Below, piece after piece: positions 1 to 14,177 of a stretch of DNA of 64,000 nt. Where the stretch lies: the NCBI GenBank assembly GCA_963691815.1, contig OY829662.1, forward strand, positions 9,862,748-9,926,747, in the 5' to 3' direction. The notes under the pieces were generated by a model. It saw only the letters and a program-made list of their open reading frames with translations. It was not told where the DNA came from and made no database searches. The DNA comes from Echiichthys vipera. Taxonomy: Eukaryota > Chordata > Actinopteri > Perciformes > Trachinidae. Position 1 is the stretch's first letter, and the number at the start of each line of letters is the position of its first letter. The position numbers were made by a program, and so were the translations under genes.

Positions 1-1451
1 GAATTTAATGGAGGGTTGATATCAGTTTTTTCTCTCTTTGTTCAGGGGACAGACCGGTCTGTAATCTGTGAGCTTGGCGCGGGGGCTGAAGGTGTGAGGA
101 ATCAGTTAGGCTCCTCCAAAAGAGGATAAATATGGGGCCAGTGGGCCACATGTAGATTCATGACTAAAACATGTATGTACGCACAAAGACAGATAATCCA
201 AATACTCATATGCATTCTTTTCATCTGATTTATAAAGCAGCATGTTTGCCTGAGTCTGTTTCGTACATATTAATCATTGGCTGAATGCAGTTGCAAAAGC
301 TTTAAATCCACACCCACAGTTCACTTGATGTCAATGAGAAACACAAGAAAGTGCAGTTTTATCTACGGTACCAATCAACAAAGTTTGTGGCTGTATGTTT
401 GGGCAAACCGTTGTTGTGGTAAAATCTCAATCATGATCATGAAGCATCAGAAGGATGATCATTGACTCATACACAGTGCTCATGTTGATACTCATGTTTA
501 CAAAGTGTACAGAGAGCTTCACAGTTAAGGATAAAACTAAACAATTATTAACGTGATGACCAAAATATAGGCTTAGTATGAGGAATGATACAATTCATCA
601 CAAAAAAATAAATTGGCTTAGTCTCTCTTATAATCAATCTCTTCCTCATCACATCACCGTAGCTATCTCAGCTAAACCTGCATGCACACCTGGTCTGAGG
701 TGTGTACATTCTTACTGCTTATTATTTCTTTATGATTACCAGTTTATGCGTGGGGAAAAGGCGTTTTGTTTTTTTGTGCGTACACATTACTTATGCATGT
801 GGCCCTTGGTATCTCTAATTAACACATTCTGTGTCTTCTTAAGGTTGTGGTAATCCACTGCCTACATTCAGAAATGTAGAAGAGTTTGAGGGTGTGTGAA
901 CCCAGCAGCTTCACGGTGAATATGGGAGTGTAGTGCTGCGTGCAGTCACCATGGCTAATTAAGATAGCTGTCATAAAATACCTTGAAAATGTATGCTAGC
1001 TGCTTACCATAATATATTGTTTTCCATTTCTACATGTGCTATATACAGAATATTGTAAGTGGGTGAGGATAATTTGGAGTTGTCTAAAGACACTTAGCAA
1101 TGGCAGCAAAGCAATGGGTGACTAATTACTTTTGCGTTTGAGTTAAATTACTTAATTAGTGAAGTCGTCTAGCCTAGTTATGTTTTCTTTGAGAATTATG
1201 CGGTGTGTCAATTACATTTTGTCCAACACGGATCAGTCAAATAGCGATATAAGTGTCAAATGGATCCTGATGATGCCCTTTATTATTGTTTTCTGTTTTT
1301 GGGGATGGAAATTAAACCACAAAACAAATCAAAACAACGAAACATTGACCTGGCAGTACCCTGACCTTTTTTTAACATTATTCTGACGGCATCCTCACCC
1401 CTCAGAGATATGTCATTCATCACTCGAGAGAGGTAGAGAAAGGGAGGGAGA
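1..1451. other. Featureless AT-rich intergenic or intronic DNA
   Basis: No gene, RNA or transposon recognised. Short open frames lack homology and splice context. Confidence 0.6.
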
Positions 1452-1519
1452 GAAAGAGACAGAGAGAGAGAGATGTGTGTGTTAGTGTGTGTGTGTGTGT
1501 GTGTGTTTGTGTGTGTGTA
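1452..1519. repeat. (AG)n then (GT)n microsatellite
   Basis: A purine AG run followed by GTGTGT repeats. Confidence 0.9.
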
Positions 1520-1711
1520 AGCGGATATTTTTTTGTGTTTGCACTACCACTGGCCACAGTTGCAGGCTGCATTGTGCTCTGGAAACTATATCTAAGGCAA
1601 ATCCCAGCATGCACCACACCCCAGCAGCCCTAAATCCCACCCACACTAAACACATAAAGATAGAAATACATTAACATCCAAATTGAGACAAATTAATTGT
1701 TTGTGTACTTC

Positions 1712-1876
<165 letters not shown>

Positions 1877-1975
1877 GCCACAGAGTCAGTGACAAGCATT
1901 TCAAATCTACAGCAGTTTCTAATGTTTTTTTTACATCTAATTTTTACATCTTTTGGTACTTCGCTATTCCTTTTC

Positions 1976-2009
1976 TTCCTCTCTCTCTCTGTCTCTGTCT
2001 CTCTTTCTC

Positions 2010-2040
<31 letters not shown>

Positions 2041-2041
2041 T
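1976..2041. repeat. (CT)n microsatellite
   Basis: Imperfect CT/TTCT run about 100 bp after the CA repeat. Confidence 0.9.
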
Positions 2042-5000
2042 TCCATCTCACCCGCCTGAAGCTCTGCATTGAGAAGCCTCAGTGGCAGCTTTTGCCTGGC
2101 AGTACTAAGGACACATGCGCCTTGAAGGAAAGACAGAGACAGAAGACAGATGGGTGGGCAATGGAGATAGACGGTATTAGCTCAGTTTCAGTCCTCCTTC
2201 CTCTCCAGTCCTTCCACTCTGTAGGTGGTATAGTCAAGTAGGAAGTAGTGGGCATGCTGTCAAATTAGCTCCCTGCTCCCAAATTTATAACAACATTGAG
2301 AAAGTGGAACTAGCAGTGTTGTCGGTGACAGTAATGTTGAGGTTGCTTGGTACACTGTTTTTCCAGATTGCTTTGATACAATCTTCCGTCCTAAAATTTG
2401 ACGGTTTCAACCACACAGTGAAATTGTGAAACATGCATGAACAAGAGATCCAAAGTTATCCAAAATGTCTGCTTCATGCTCGATTGAGCCTTTGGCATAG
2501 TTATCCAGCCAGCCATTACCAGATGGGCGCTCCTTCTCAACCTTGCTCGGCCCACCTGCTTTCCCTGAACTTGTGACATCACCTTGGTTTCTTGAATCAC
2601 ACACCTGCTCTGCTGATTCATAAACCTTTGTTTGCAGCCTCAATTTCTTTCCTTGCAGGGTGTATATTAAAAAATTCAGTGGTTGTTGTTTTTGCCTCAT
2701 AGGGCCTTGTGAGCACGAAATCACATACGTAAACAACTGAAGATTTTATAAGGTGTGATGAGGGGATGGGGTGCACTTCTTGTTTAACCGAATGCAGACA
2801 TGCTATCACTTATGTACGATGACGTGTTCGGGCATTTGGAGGTAAAAAAAAACAAAAAAAAACGGAGCTAGAGGATGGGGGAGAAAAACTAACGAGAAAA
2901 GCATCATAAATTTGCAAGGAAAAAAAAGAGTTTTCCTCTTATGATATAATTTTTTTAGGTCATCCGCTGTAGCCATAACATAGCAAGTGGCAGTCTCTCA
3001 AACATTGCTTTGTCTCGTAAATTTACGACTTTCCGGGATTTTTTTCCCTCTCTATATTACCCCCTCCCCTAACTCCCTAATATATTTCTTTTTACCTACA
3101 ATGCCCCTTGCTGTCACTTCTGGCACATTAGACCCATTTCTTTGTTTATAAGAATAACTGTCCATGAAATGAACTAAGACCTACATTATATTTGATATCA
3201 TGAATTTGGTAAAAGCATCATTATATGACATGTTTATTTGGAACAGTGCACACAGGGAAATATATGTGGGCTTTCAGGCTTCTTCATAGCACACATTAAA
3301 AAGAAGAAGCATATACAGAATATATCAAGTATATGATTCATTCTGAATTGGCTCCTTGTCCTGATGATCTCACAAAGAACATGCAGCATGCAGCATGCGG
3401 CATTATAATTAGATGTTTACATAATCAAATTACAAATGGGAATTGTCCAGATGAACACTACACAACCGACTGATATTGTTGTTTATTCATGTGTAAAGAA
3501 GATTTCCCCCTGCATTATTTGCCTGTTGAGTACAGATTGTATTATAAATTTGTATGCAGCAAAGTTCTATAGCATTTCAGGCATAATTAGGTATCTTTCA
3601 TTGCTTTTTCAACGTACTGAGAAATCAAATATACAGTGAGATCAGAAGCTTGCATGTCTCCCATCTTGTTACGCATTGTGCTGAGATAATTAAGAGATGT
3701 TTGCAAGCTAAGATACAGATGGAGAGGTCAAGACTTTCTCGTGCTCCAGAAACAATTTTTCTGATATTAAAAACTCAAGTGCAGAAAAGCATAGCAGACA
3801 AAAGAGGCTTAAAACATACACGACAACTGACTATGCAGACTCTTGAGATTAGACGCCAGTACAAGGAGAGGGCTCTCACTGTTTAACATAATGATTTTGA
3901 TATATTCATGTTATAGTGCTGCAAATTGAACACCTGACACAAGTCATGCTTTTAAGAATCAAGCCTAATGACCACTGGTCACCCATCTACAGGGAATAAT
4001 GCTAGCATTATGTAACAGCAACTCTGGTGCATACTAGTGTCCATTTTAGATTTGAGCTGATCATTCAGTGCATGGTGCTTTTTCCTCCCCTCTGCTTATT
4101 CCTTCTCTCTCTCATTATATTCCATGCAGTGAGTGTGAATTTGTATGCACAATACTTTTTGCGTCCCTCTGTGTGAGACTGATGAAGTGAGCAGTATGTG
4201 GGGTTTAAAGATAAAGATGTCAGAGAGCCCGGAGCCATAGGGACAGACTGGCAATGCAAATCAGCCCTGAACTCTTGACTCACCAAAACCCACCTGTAGA
4301 TATACCACCACCCATGTGGCCTGTGTACACATTTAAAACAATTAAATATTAAGTAATAAACACAGATTTGTTTTCTTTAATTATATATATAACTAAAGCA
4401 TTTTGTAGAATCACACAAGAAATAGAAAGTCATGCATAATATCAAAGAAAACATTTGGATTCAATGGTGAATAGAGATAATTGTGGAATATGAACTGTAA
4501 CTGTTTGCGAGTGAACTTTGGACTCAGGTTGAGCAATGAGCACCGTTCTAACACCCTTGCATCGTTAGTTCATAATAATATTGGACATTTAAAAGCTGCT
4601 GAAACAATTTCACAGTTGCCTGTCTTTTTGGTTTTGAGAGGCTGAATATTCCTATTAATTAATAACCCTGAGAGGTATTTAATACAGTAGTTGTGACAGT
4701 CATATAAAGTACAAGACTGAATATTTCAAAGATAATTTTACTATTAATTATGCTTTGATTGGTTGGCTCTGACATTTATTTTCTCTCTAATTACTGCTAG
4801 GGACATTCAATTTCAAAGAACTGTCACTCATACCTGAATCTGAAAGTTCCTAATTTCGGTTGGTCTAGATATTACAGGCTGTCAAACTAACAAGATGCAA
4901 ATTTGCGTGCCAATGGACTCCATTGCATATTGCACAAACATCGAATCTCAATGCAATCCAATGCAATCTCACCTTCATCCTTTACAATCTTTCTTACCAC

Positions 5001-5314
5001 TTATGATCAACCTGCGATAACTCCTTCACATCATTCTCTCCCTATGCTTCCTTGTTCATCTCATATTTACATCTTGACTCTCCTCCTGGCACCTCTTTCT
5101 TGTTTCTCTCTTCTTCCCCACTCCTATCCTGTCCTTTCCTTATATTTAGTTTTCACTGTTCACCTTGCAAAAAAGGCTGTAATTATAAAGCATGGAATAA
5201 CACTCTGAGACACCACCATGCACGCATTCTGTAACTCGTGAGAAGGTGGGGAGGCTATAAATAGGTTGACTGTACTTAGCTATATGTCTGTTTGTATTTG
5301 TGTGTATGTGTTTT

Positions 5315-5319
<5 letters not shown>
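2042..5319. other. Featureless AT-rich DNA
   Basis: No recognisable gene or named repeat; only homopolymer A runs near 2850. A minus-strand frame at 2407-2736 has no recognised domain. Confidence 0.6.

Positions 5320-5394
<75 letters not shown>
5320..5394. repeat. (GT)n microsatellite
   Basis: Uninterrupted GT repeats after a poly-T run. Confidence 0.98.
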
Positions 5395-5395
<1 letters not shown>

Positions 5396-6922
5396 AGCTG
5401 AACAGGTGGGGAAAAAAATACAGATTCTCATGTCCAACCCTCTCATTGTGTCAGCAGCTGCTTCTTCTTAAGGGCGTGGTCACTTTGCGTGGTGACAGGT
5501 GGGTGCAGTCACAGGTGTCTGTAAGCATCCTTTAGCATGCCTTATTTCCACCAATGCTCCACTTCTTTGTCCATTTTTATATTAGATGGGGTCAGGTGGG
5601 GTCAGGCACTGCCAACCCATTCTGAGCTTCTCTTTGGCTCTTCATAAAACCTATAGTCTATGGTTACAATCCTGATGTGTTTTGTGTCTACAGAATGTTG
5701 CTATCAAAATGGAAGCTGAGAGTAGTCAGACATGGTATACATTTATTACTGAGAGTGGAATTGAAACTAGATAGAAGGGTTCGCTACTTCACTGGTGAAG
5801 GAGCAACACGTAATGATGAAGTGCACATCTAGGGCCATCAAATATATAACCATGAGAAAAAAAATGACAAATATTAAGCCTGTTTTCTGACTGTCGGACA
5901 GAATGAAAACCAGAATATATATGCCGTTCTAAAAGCTGCTTCAGTATGGTTAAAATGTAAAGTTTAACCCTACAGACAAGTCTGGTTATAAAATTGCATG
6001 GAGTGTCAAAAGCATAAAAGTATTCTCTTGAGTGCAAGTTTTTTGGCAGTTTCAGAACCGATTTTATGTACACAGCTGGAAATTGCTGCCCGGCCGTCTG
6101 AAAGGTCAGAGGGTTCAACCAAAATGCTAGGATTCATCCTCTAGGGAGCGTAAATATCCTCAGCAATTTGAAAGGAAATCTGGTCATTAGATATAAACAT
6201 CTTGGGTGGAAAGATGACAGTTGGACCTAAGAGTAACCCCAGAGGAAAAAATGTTATCTTTTTTTTTTTAAATCGAAATGGTACAAGCATGTACAGTACA
6301 GTTGGGGCAATATTTATTAAAAGTTCAACTGACAGTCCTAATATGTTCCTTTAAGAGGAAATTTCTAGAGAAAATCATTTTCGATCCCTGTTATGAAAAC
6401 ACTTGGTGGGCCTGCCAGAACAATATAAAAAGATAGATATAATAAAGTCAGTCTAGGAATAAACAAAGTGTTCTGCCATTTTACTTGTGCTTTGATTCTT
6501 GTGAAGCTTATTCTCATCCACATCTTCAGTGAGGTACGGTTCTCCACATCTTTTTTTTGTTGTGAGAGCACAAGCCTTAAACCTTCCGTTTCTACTACAT
6601 AAGCGTATCTGTTTGTTTTAGTATCTGCAGGGTGCACGCAAAACATCCTCTATGTGTGCGCGCTTGTGCCACTTGCAAATCTATTTTATTTTTATCCTCA
6701 CATGCATACACCTACTTGCTGTGCCTGGTTATGATCAAGTGTAATGCTGGCTCTTTCTCAATTTACCGTAACTTGTAAGGGAGGAGCAGAATCAGCCCAG
6801 TATTACTCCTGAAAATGAGATGTCACGCTCAGCTCACTTTGGGGCAGCCGGCTAGGGCTCTCCCTAACTGATTTAGGTTGTCTGTGTGGGTATGTCTGTC
6901 TGTGCTTGTGTGTGCGTGTGTG

Positions 6923-6965
<43 letters not shown>

Positions 6966-7803
6966 CAGGGAGAGGGTGAAAGTGATAGAAGGAGATAGAG
7001 AGAATGAGGCAGACGTAGATAGGAACGGACGGAAGGGAGAGACCAGCAGAGACAGAGGGAGAGAGGGAGAAAGAGAAAGCGAGCTGTGTTTGTCAGTTTC
7101 TCTGACAGTTATTTGCACAAATTATTCATAGAAAGGGAGTGTGTTGTGTACTGACGGCTTGAGGTGTGATGTGACAGGTGTCCTGCTCTGCGACTGGAAC
7201 AGGAAGATAGGTAGTTTCTCATTATATATAGTACCACTTACAGACCCAGCCATCTGTCACCTTGTACCCTTCTGATGCATCATCAGCCATTATTGTCATC
7301 ATTACTGTTATCCTGCTTGTCTGCCCTGGTAATGTTACTTTAAGTGAACCACAGCGGCTGAAATAAAGTGAGAGAAAGTGAGTAAGAGAAAAAGACATAA
7401 GGACAGATAGGGAAAGAATTGTTTATGGAAAAAGAGCAACATAGATGCGTTGCATATAGGATTTATGACCACAAGTAATTTGTGACCCATGTCCCTGGTT
7501 AATCTGTTTTGTCTAAAAAGATCATTACTTATCAATAACGAAAGTACAAATGTTAAAGTGAGCATCAAATAAATAGTGATATTATCCTACATTTCACATA
7601 ATCTATACATAAAGCACATTACAGTCATTTTTATCTGTGTTGCATGTGTGCACGTCTGTATATTCTTGAATTCGAGTCAGTAGATGTGTATGAGCATAAT
7701 TTTAAGGAGTGGGTCCTTGCGCACACAGTCTTCTGGTCTGAGTGAGAATGTTCATCAGTGTTTAACCTATTCCTCTTTCTCTGTGTACGTCTCCATGTTA
7801 GTA
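5395..7803. other. Non-coding DNA around a GT repeat
   Basis: Apart from the GT and purine-rich stretch at 6908-7085, nothing is recognised. Confidence 0.6.
6908..6965. repeat. (GT)n microsatellite
   Basis: GT repeats with a few interruptions, followed by a purine-rich GAGA region to about 7085. Confidence 0.95.
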
Positions 7804-7843
7804 AGATAGATAGATAGACAGATTGATAGATAGATAGATAGTG

Positions 7844-7939
<96 letters not shown>

Positions 7940-7940
7940 G

Positions 7941-7970
<30 letters not shown>
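7804..7970. repeat. (GATA)n tetranucleotide array
   Basis: About 40 GATA/TAGA units with a few variant units near the left end and one GATG near 7939. Confidence 0.98.
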
Positions 7971-7971
<1 letters not shown>

Positions 7972-8124
7972 TTATATTTAATAGATTTAAAAGATCCATT
8001 GAGATTAAAAATCTCTTTTCTAAGAGTTTCTTGTCCAAGACAGGTAAAGAATAACACAGGTTCAAAAACACGAATATAGAACAATTAAATAAATGAAATA
8101 CAAAAAAATAAATGAATAATAATA

Positions 8125-8125
<1 letters not shown>

Positions 8126-8166
<41 letters not shown>

Positions 8167-8233
8167 GATATAATTATATAAGTATATATATATATCTACC
8201 TATCTACCTGCCTTTCTCTCTCTCTCTCTCTCT

Positions 8234-8319
<86 letters not shown>
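8126..8319. repeat. Compound (AT)n-(CT)n-(AT)n microsatellite
   Basis: AT repeats, a degenerate TATC/CTAC stretch, about 68 bp of CT repeats, then a second AT block. Confidence 0.97.
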
Positions 8320-8322
<3 letters not shown>

Positions 8323-8960
8323 AATTCCATTTACTTACACTAAGATGCACTTGTTTGTTACATAAATTGATGTAATAAACCAGTTGGCTTTCAATTAAAT
8401 GTAATAAGCAATTGTACAAGATGGTTTAAATTAGCTTGTTATTGTACATCAAATTAGAAATGCTAATTAAACAACAATAAAATCATGTTTTAAAATGCAA
8501 TTCCTTTTTCATAATTTCAGCTTCGGGACCAGTTGTATCTACTGTGACTCTGTCAGAACCACTTGTACCAATTAAGAAGAGCAAAACATTTATTAATTTC
8601 GGTAACCTCAGCCACCTGCCAGCCTTGGGAACACCATCCCTCACCAGAACATTTTCATAAAGGACACAACGCAGTTCCCAGTCGAGAGAAAGGAGCACTT
8701 TTGTGTCTCGATTAGCACAATTGAAGAGTGAGAGGAGGCAAAAAAGAGAGGAAACAGGTTGGAAATTATTCTTTATTTTGTATAAAATGCTGTTTCTGTC
8801 CTATTGTGTATTAAGATGAGGTCTCTCAGAGTACTCATTCTTGAAGATGGACTCCTTTGTATGACTGATAGCTTAGAATATATCTTTATTTAAGTCATTC
8901 ACAGGTGTGCGTGACTTTGTGTTTTCCCAAAGATGTATCCAGCATGCCTAACCTTTAGTG

Positions 8961-8962
<2 letters not shown>

Positions 8963-9045
<83 letters not shown>
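8963..9045. repeat. (CA)n microsatellite
   Basis: CA repeats with one CG interruption. Confidence 0.98.
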
Positions 9046-9046
<1 letters not shown>

Positions 9047-9587
9047 CACATACCAGTGATAATACAGCCTTAAGTGTATATCGGAACATAAAATGACGCA
9101 ACCTTTCTGTTAGACACATGATTTTAACAACAGCCTGAATCTCCTTGCTTATTTGTGCCATATACTTCAATTTACACAAGTATGTTTAGTGTGTGAGTGT
9201 GAGCTTTTGGCATACAGTTTAGTGCTGGGGTGCAAGCATTAGTTAGTGTCTTCATAGGCATATATTATGCCATCTCCCAGGCTTTTATTCCACATATTTT
9301 ACTTTCAACGCTATTCATTAGTGCTGTAAGTCCTTCACTTACCACGGTTATTATATTCAGTCTGTGTGTGCACATGTGAGTGTGCTGTGTGTGTCAGACA
9401 GACTGAGAGTAAGAGAAGTAATTGTTGTAATTATTTTGTCTCCGTTCTCCTACCTCCTGTGCTAGCATTAAAGAATATCCTCCTCCTCTAAGAAAAACGC
9501 AATGCAGAGTAAACTCACAGTCACATTCATGGAATTCAATTTCATCAGTGTTTTGTGACAATCAGTAGGCATTACTATTGTCAATTA

Positions 9588-9623
9588 CTATTGTCAGGAA
9601 CAGACTGTTGTCCCTGACAATAG
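9588..9623. other. 11-bp perfect stem with 14-nt loop
   Basis: CTATTGTCAGG at 9588-9598 pairs with CCTGACAATAG at 9613-9623. Just before it is a partial direct repeat of ATTACTATTGTCA. Role unknown. Confidence 0.65.
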
Positions 9624-11083
9624 CATCACAAAAATGTAAGAAAATATATATAACCATTGAGCAGTGAAAGTGTGCACTGCATTGTACTTTAAACTGAATG
9701 AAAAACTGTACCAATACTATACCAATACACCCTCAGTACAGTAATAGCACAGTGATAGGCAAGGGACTCCATAAGCCACATCCAAGAAGACCGGAATCAA
9801 ACAGGCATTTAAATGGAATTACCCATACTCCAAAGTGTACACACAGTATACAGTATACATGATACTTCATGTGTGATGCCATGTGAATGCATGTTTCCTA
9901 TATAATCAGCTCTGCTATGCTTAATCAGTAACTGTAACCCTGTGGAAATGTGTATGGTTCATCGCACAGTTACATCCGACAGTGCTATAATCGCCTATAT
10001 GAGTAAATCCCCTTTCCTTTTATATTTGAAGGATTTTAGGCCACTGGTGAAACCCTCTGAGGATGGCACTGTCAGTTAGTCAGTCATTTCAAATCACTTT
10101 GGTTCACGGGTATTGAAGCAGAATGGCCTCTAGGAGATCCTTATAGGGCTTTTTGAGTCTGACAGGATATTTCTGATGCTTCTGTGGACCTAACAGTCCA
10201 ACAGTACAAACAAAACATAAAACAGCTCCTGAGTCACAAACCAACAAAAGTATGGAAATACACTTGTGCTGCCCAGTACACAGTGACAGAGCTAACTTGT
10301 TTGCATTTTAAGACAATAATCAACCTCTTTTTAAAGGGCGAGTACTATTCCGAAAAATCAAGTCTAAATTCTCACTGCAATTATGTTAAAAAGATGTGAT
10401 ACAGGCAGCTATTAAAGGGAATTGATGCATGTAGTGTATAACTATTATTGTAGTGATGATTGCAGTGAGCCAAAGGCATTGACATCATTCAAGGCGCACC
10501 AAGCGGAGAATATTTAGACATTAACATTGTTTCACTTAACTAACAGAGAAACTATCAACCGTTATAGGCTATTAAGGGAGGCAGTCATTGACTTACTTGA
10601 TGAGATTGAGGAAGACATTAAGCCTGTCACTCTAAGATCTCAAAGTCATTAATAGGGTTAGAATTCAGTTAACACTACAGGTGTTTGTGTGTAGGCTTTT
10701 TCAGCCACATGTTGGCTGTGCTCCTGGAATACTTGTACTACAGTTTATTGTTTCCCAGAGAGATGTGCCAACTTTCCACAAACAAGGTATGCAAATCAAA
10801 CCTTACCATACCGAAGACAAAGAAAGAGGGTTTTAGTGTTGCAGGCTTCTCAATTGTTGAAGGTGCTATTGGTGGCAACATTTTCAAGAGCAGTGCCTCT
10901 ACAGATGGAAAGGACATGGTGAGGGATATACTGACATGCAAAATAAAACAGTTCTGCATTATCATGTGAGATAGCGCCTTTCTACATTATGGCACATAAA
11001 AAGGTGTAGTATTCTGAAAGGTCCATTCAAGTCCCTGCATACAAGAGAGTCTTTCAAGCTATTTGAGCAAATTTGTGATAGAC

Positions 11084-12965
11084 TTAGACTTCTCTTTATT
11101 GATCCTTTGGGATTACTCCCTCAAGGAAATTGAGATTCCAGCACCCTACAAAAGACACAAGGGAGGATTAAAAAAATAAACAGTAAGCAATAAACTCTTA
11201 GTCATATATATATGAGGTAGATGTAAGAATACAGGTCAAATACAATTCACATACAATTAAATCAGATAAGTTAAATGTAGAGGAAATGTATAAGATAAAA
11301 TATGTATGACTGTATATGACAGAAATGAGCAGCAATATTAAAATATTGCACTTAAGTGTTGGATAAAGTTATTGCACAAAAAAGAAGAAGAAGACGATAA
11401 GTGTCCAGGTATGTAGAAGTAGATTATTAATTGCACAGTGAGTGGCTCCCACTCCTTCCCTTCTGTCCTCTGTATTTCCTCCTCCCCCCGAGTGAGGAGT
11501 ATGTGATGGGCTGATGGACAAAGGAGTTCTTGAGCCTGTTGGTTCTACACCTGGGCAGGAGCAGCCTTCCACTGAACATGCTCCTTTGGTTGCTGATGCA
11601 GCAGTTTGTCCAGTGTCCTCCTCTCTGCCACCATCACCATCACCATCGCCAGTCCAGTTTCATGCCAACCACAGAGCCGGCCCACCAGTTTATCCAGCTG
11701 GAGGTGTCCCCCCCCCCCCCCCAGCACACCACAGTGTAAAAGAGGACACTGGTAACCACAGACTGGTAAAACATCACACAGCAGTTTGCTGCAGATGTTG
11801 AAGGACCGCAGGCTCCTCAGGAAGTATATCCTGCTTTGTGTCTCCCTGTACAGGTGGCTGGTGTATGGTGTCCAGTCCAGTTTATTGTCCAGCCACAGCC
11901 CAAGGTATTTGTCCACGGCCTCCACCTCAGCTCCCTCTAGCAGGACTGGTCGTGGTCTTGGTTTAGACCTCCCAAAATCAATGACCAACTCCAACTTGGT
12001 CTTGGAGGTGGTTAGTGTGGCACCAGAGAGCAAAGTCCCCCACCAGACTCAGATACTCCTCCTCTCTGTCACCCCTGATACATCCCACGATGGCTGTGTC
12101 ATCGGCATACTTTTGTATGTGACACAGCTCTGAGTTGTAGCAGAAGTCTGCGGTGTACAGGGCGAAGAGAAGAGGAGCCAGCCACTGCTGACCACAGTGT
12201 CAGGCGTGATGTCCTTCAGCCTGATGAACTGTGGCCTGTCAGTGAGGTAGTCTCCGACCCAGTCCACCAGATATGGGTCCACTCCCATCCTGTTCAGTTT
12301 GTCCTGAAGTATAAGGGGCTGGATGGTGTTAAAGGCACTGGAGAAGTCCAAGAGGAGAATCCTCGCCATGCCGATTTCCCTTATCAACCTTGGACTGGAT
12401 TCGGTGCAGCATGTAGAGGATAGCATCCTCCACACCAACATCTGGCTGGTACACAAACTGCAAGCATTCCTGGGCGTATTGTACCTGGGGTCTGAGGAGG
12501 CTGAGGAAGAGCCACTCCAACGTCTTCATCAGGTGTGAAGAGAGTGCCACCGGTCGGAAGTCATTCATCTCGCTAGGCCTGTTCTTCTTGGGAACCGGAA
12601 CGATGCAGGATGTCTTCCAGAGGGAAGGCACTCTCCCTAGCTGCAGTCTAAGATTGAAGATCCATTGTAGTGGCTTCCCCAGTTCTGCAGTGCAGGTCTT
12701 TAGTAGTCCCGGACACACTTTATCCAGCTTTCTTGGGCCGGAGCTTCCTCAGCTGTCCTCTGATCTGATCTGTGGTGATGTGAGGCGGGGATTGTGTTAA
12801 GGTGGAGGAGGAGGGGGGTGTTGTTGTGGTGTCGGGGGGAGGTGTGTAGAGGGAAAAAGGAGAGATGGCTGCAGTGAGGGTGGGGGTGGGGGGACAAGGG
12901 CTGGTTAAAACTGTTGAAGAAGTCATTCAGCTCGTTCGTCCTCTCCTGTAACCCCTTATCAAACA
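11084..12965 (-). mobile_element. 5'-truncated Rex1/CR1-like non-LTR retrotransposon (LINE)
   Basis: On the minus strand a broken ORF2 encodes reverse transcriptase: an upstream part with ITTDQIRGQLRKLRPKKAG (about 12720-12785), CIVPVPKK...MNDFRPVALSS (12600s), LLLDFSSAFNTIQP (12340s), the catalytic block KYADDTAIV (about 12083-12109), and a C-terminal part with YLGLWLDNKLDW (11890s) and LDKLV (11680s). The reading frame shifts several times and the usual APQGxxLSP stretch is deleted, so the copy is dead. The 3' tail (minus strand) ends AATTTCCTTGAGGG...GGATCAATAAAG near 11084, typical of teleost Rex1/L2-like LINEs. The endonuclease domain is missing. Confidence 0.85.
12049..12926 (-). pseudogene. 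Decayed LINE reverse transcriptase ORF
   Basis: Coding remnant of the LINE above: fingers and palm of a non-LTR reverse transcriptase spread over at least three frames (12720-12926, 12329-12718, 12049-12456 on the minus strand). The first aspartate motif (LLLDFSSAFN) and the YADD box are both still readable, but a small deletion and frameshifts separate them. It continues in another frame over 11545-12033 with the thumb region. No functional product is expected. Confidence 0.8.
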
Positions 12966-13710
12966 GGTAACAAACCCTGCAAGTAATTGAAAGTTTATCC
13001 GTGTGTTGACTGCAACACTCCGGAATTTGCACACACCGCAAACGGACAGACCTAGTTGAACTTTAGCTGATGTTTTGCTATGGAGCTTCTAGCTTTCAGC
13101 ATTGTATCATTGTATCGCTGAAACCTGAAACTAGCAATGAAGCAGTTGCACAGGAGAGTGATTGCCAGCGGCGTGAATGGCAATGTAGACCAGATTGTTA
13201 CAGCAACAGCCCGAGAGAACTGTTGCATTGGGACGCAGTGTAGCACACAGTACTCACACTGTACTTTTAATCTTTTAAGAGCTGTCCAGTAAAACCACAG
13301 TTGGCCATGAAGTCAGCCGAGTAAAGCTGCCTTCTAAATTTAGATACTTGGACGTTGAAACCAATTTCAACAAGGTGGATGTGTTTCACAGTAATCTAAA
13401 TGAATAATCATATCTAGGGGTTAGCAAAGTAAGATGTGTATTTGTGTTATTAGGGAGATTTACTTGATTTAATGTTTGTACATCCTCACAAGCAGGAGTT
13501 TGGTGTGTGAATGCGTGTGTTTTTGTCATGGCTGTCGAGGTCTACCCCATTCAACTATCAATCTAGCAAATCCTGCTTTACTTATGAACAGTGCCTCCTC
13601 CTCCCCTCAAACTCAATCATGACAAATAAAAGAGCCTTTTCAGCTATAATGGGATTATCGATTGGATGGCAGCTTTGAACTGAGATTTTGAGTATGTTTG
13701 TGTCTGGCTA
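12966..13710. other. Unassigned sequence next to the LINE 5' break
   Basis: 12966-13250 has more CpG than its right flank and may be another transposon piece abutting the truncated LINE, but I cannot classify it. Confidence 0.4.
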
Positions 13711-13882
<172 letters not shown>

Positions 13883-14177
13883 CAGCATTGTCTGGAGTCT
13901 TGTCTGCGTATGTGGGTGCTGCCAGTGGAGGGCTAAGGGAATGAAGCATTAAATCACCCCACAGTTTGAGTCTCATCAAATGTGTGACATGTTTTATTGA
14001 TGAGTTCTAAGCTTATTTTTGACTGGTACTCACCAGGACTTTCATTACTTTGCTTTTCCCATTATCTCAGATGTCATAGTGGCCGTACAGTAAATTGTCC
14101 TTTGTGGGCACTTTTTGTCTTGAAAAAGCAGATGGGTAAGGGTTACTGCAGGGTTTGCTGCATCCAATTACCTCCGC

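Larger units (their letters stand above)
8320..11083. other. Non-coding DNA between microsatellites and the LINE
   Basis: Contains the CA repeat at 8963 and the hairpin at 9588. Overlapping frames on both strands near 10685-10969 show no domain. Confidence 0.6.

Noticed and set aside
11514..12133. Plus-strand frames of up to 115 codons
   Set aside because: They are the opposite strand of the LINE reverse transcriptase.
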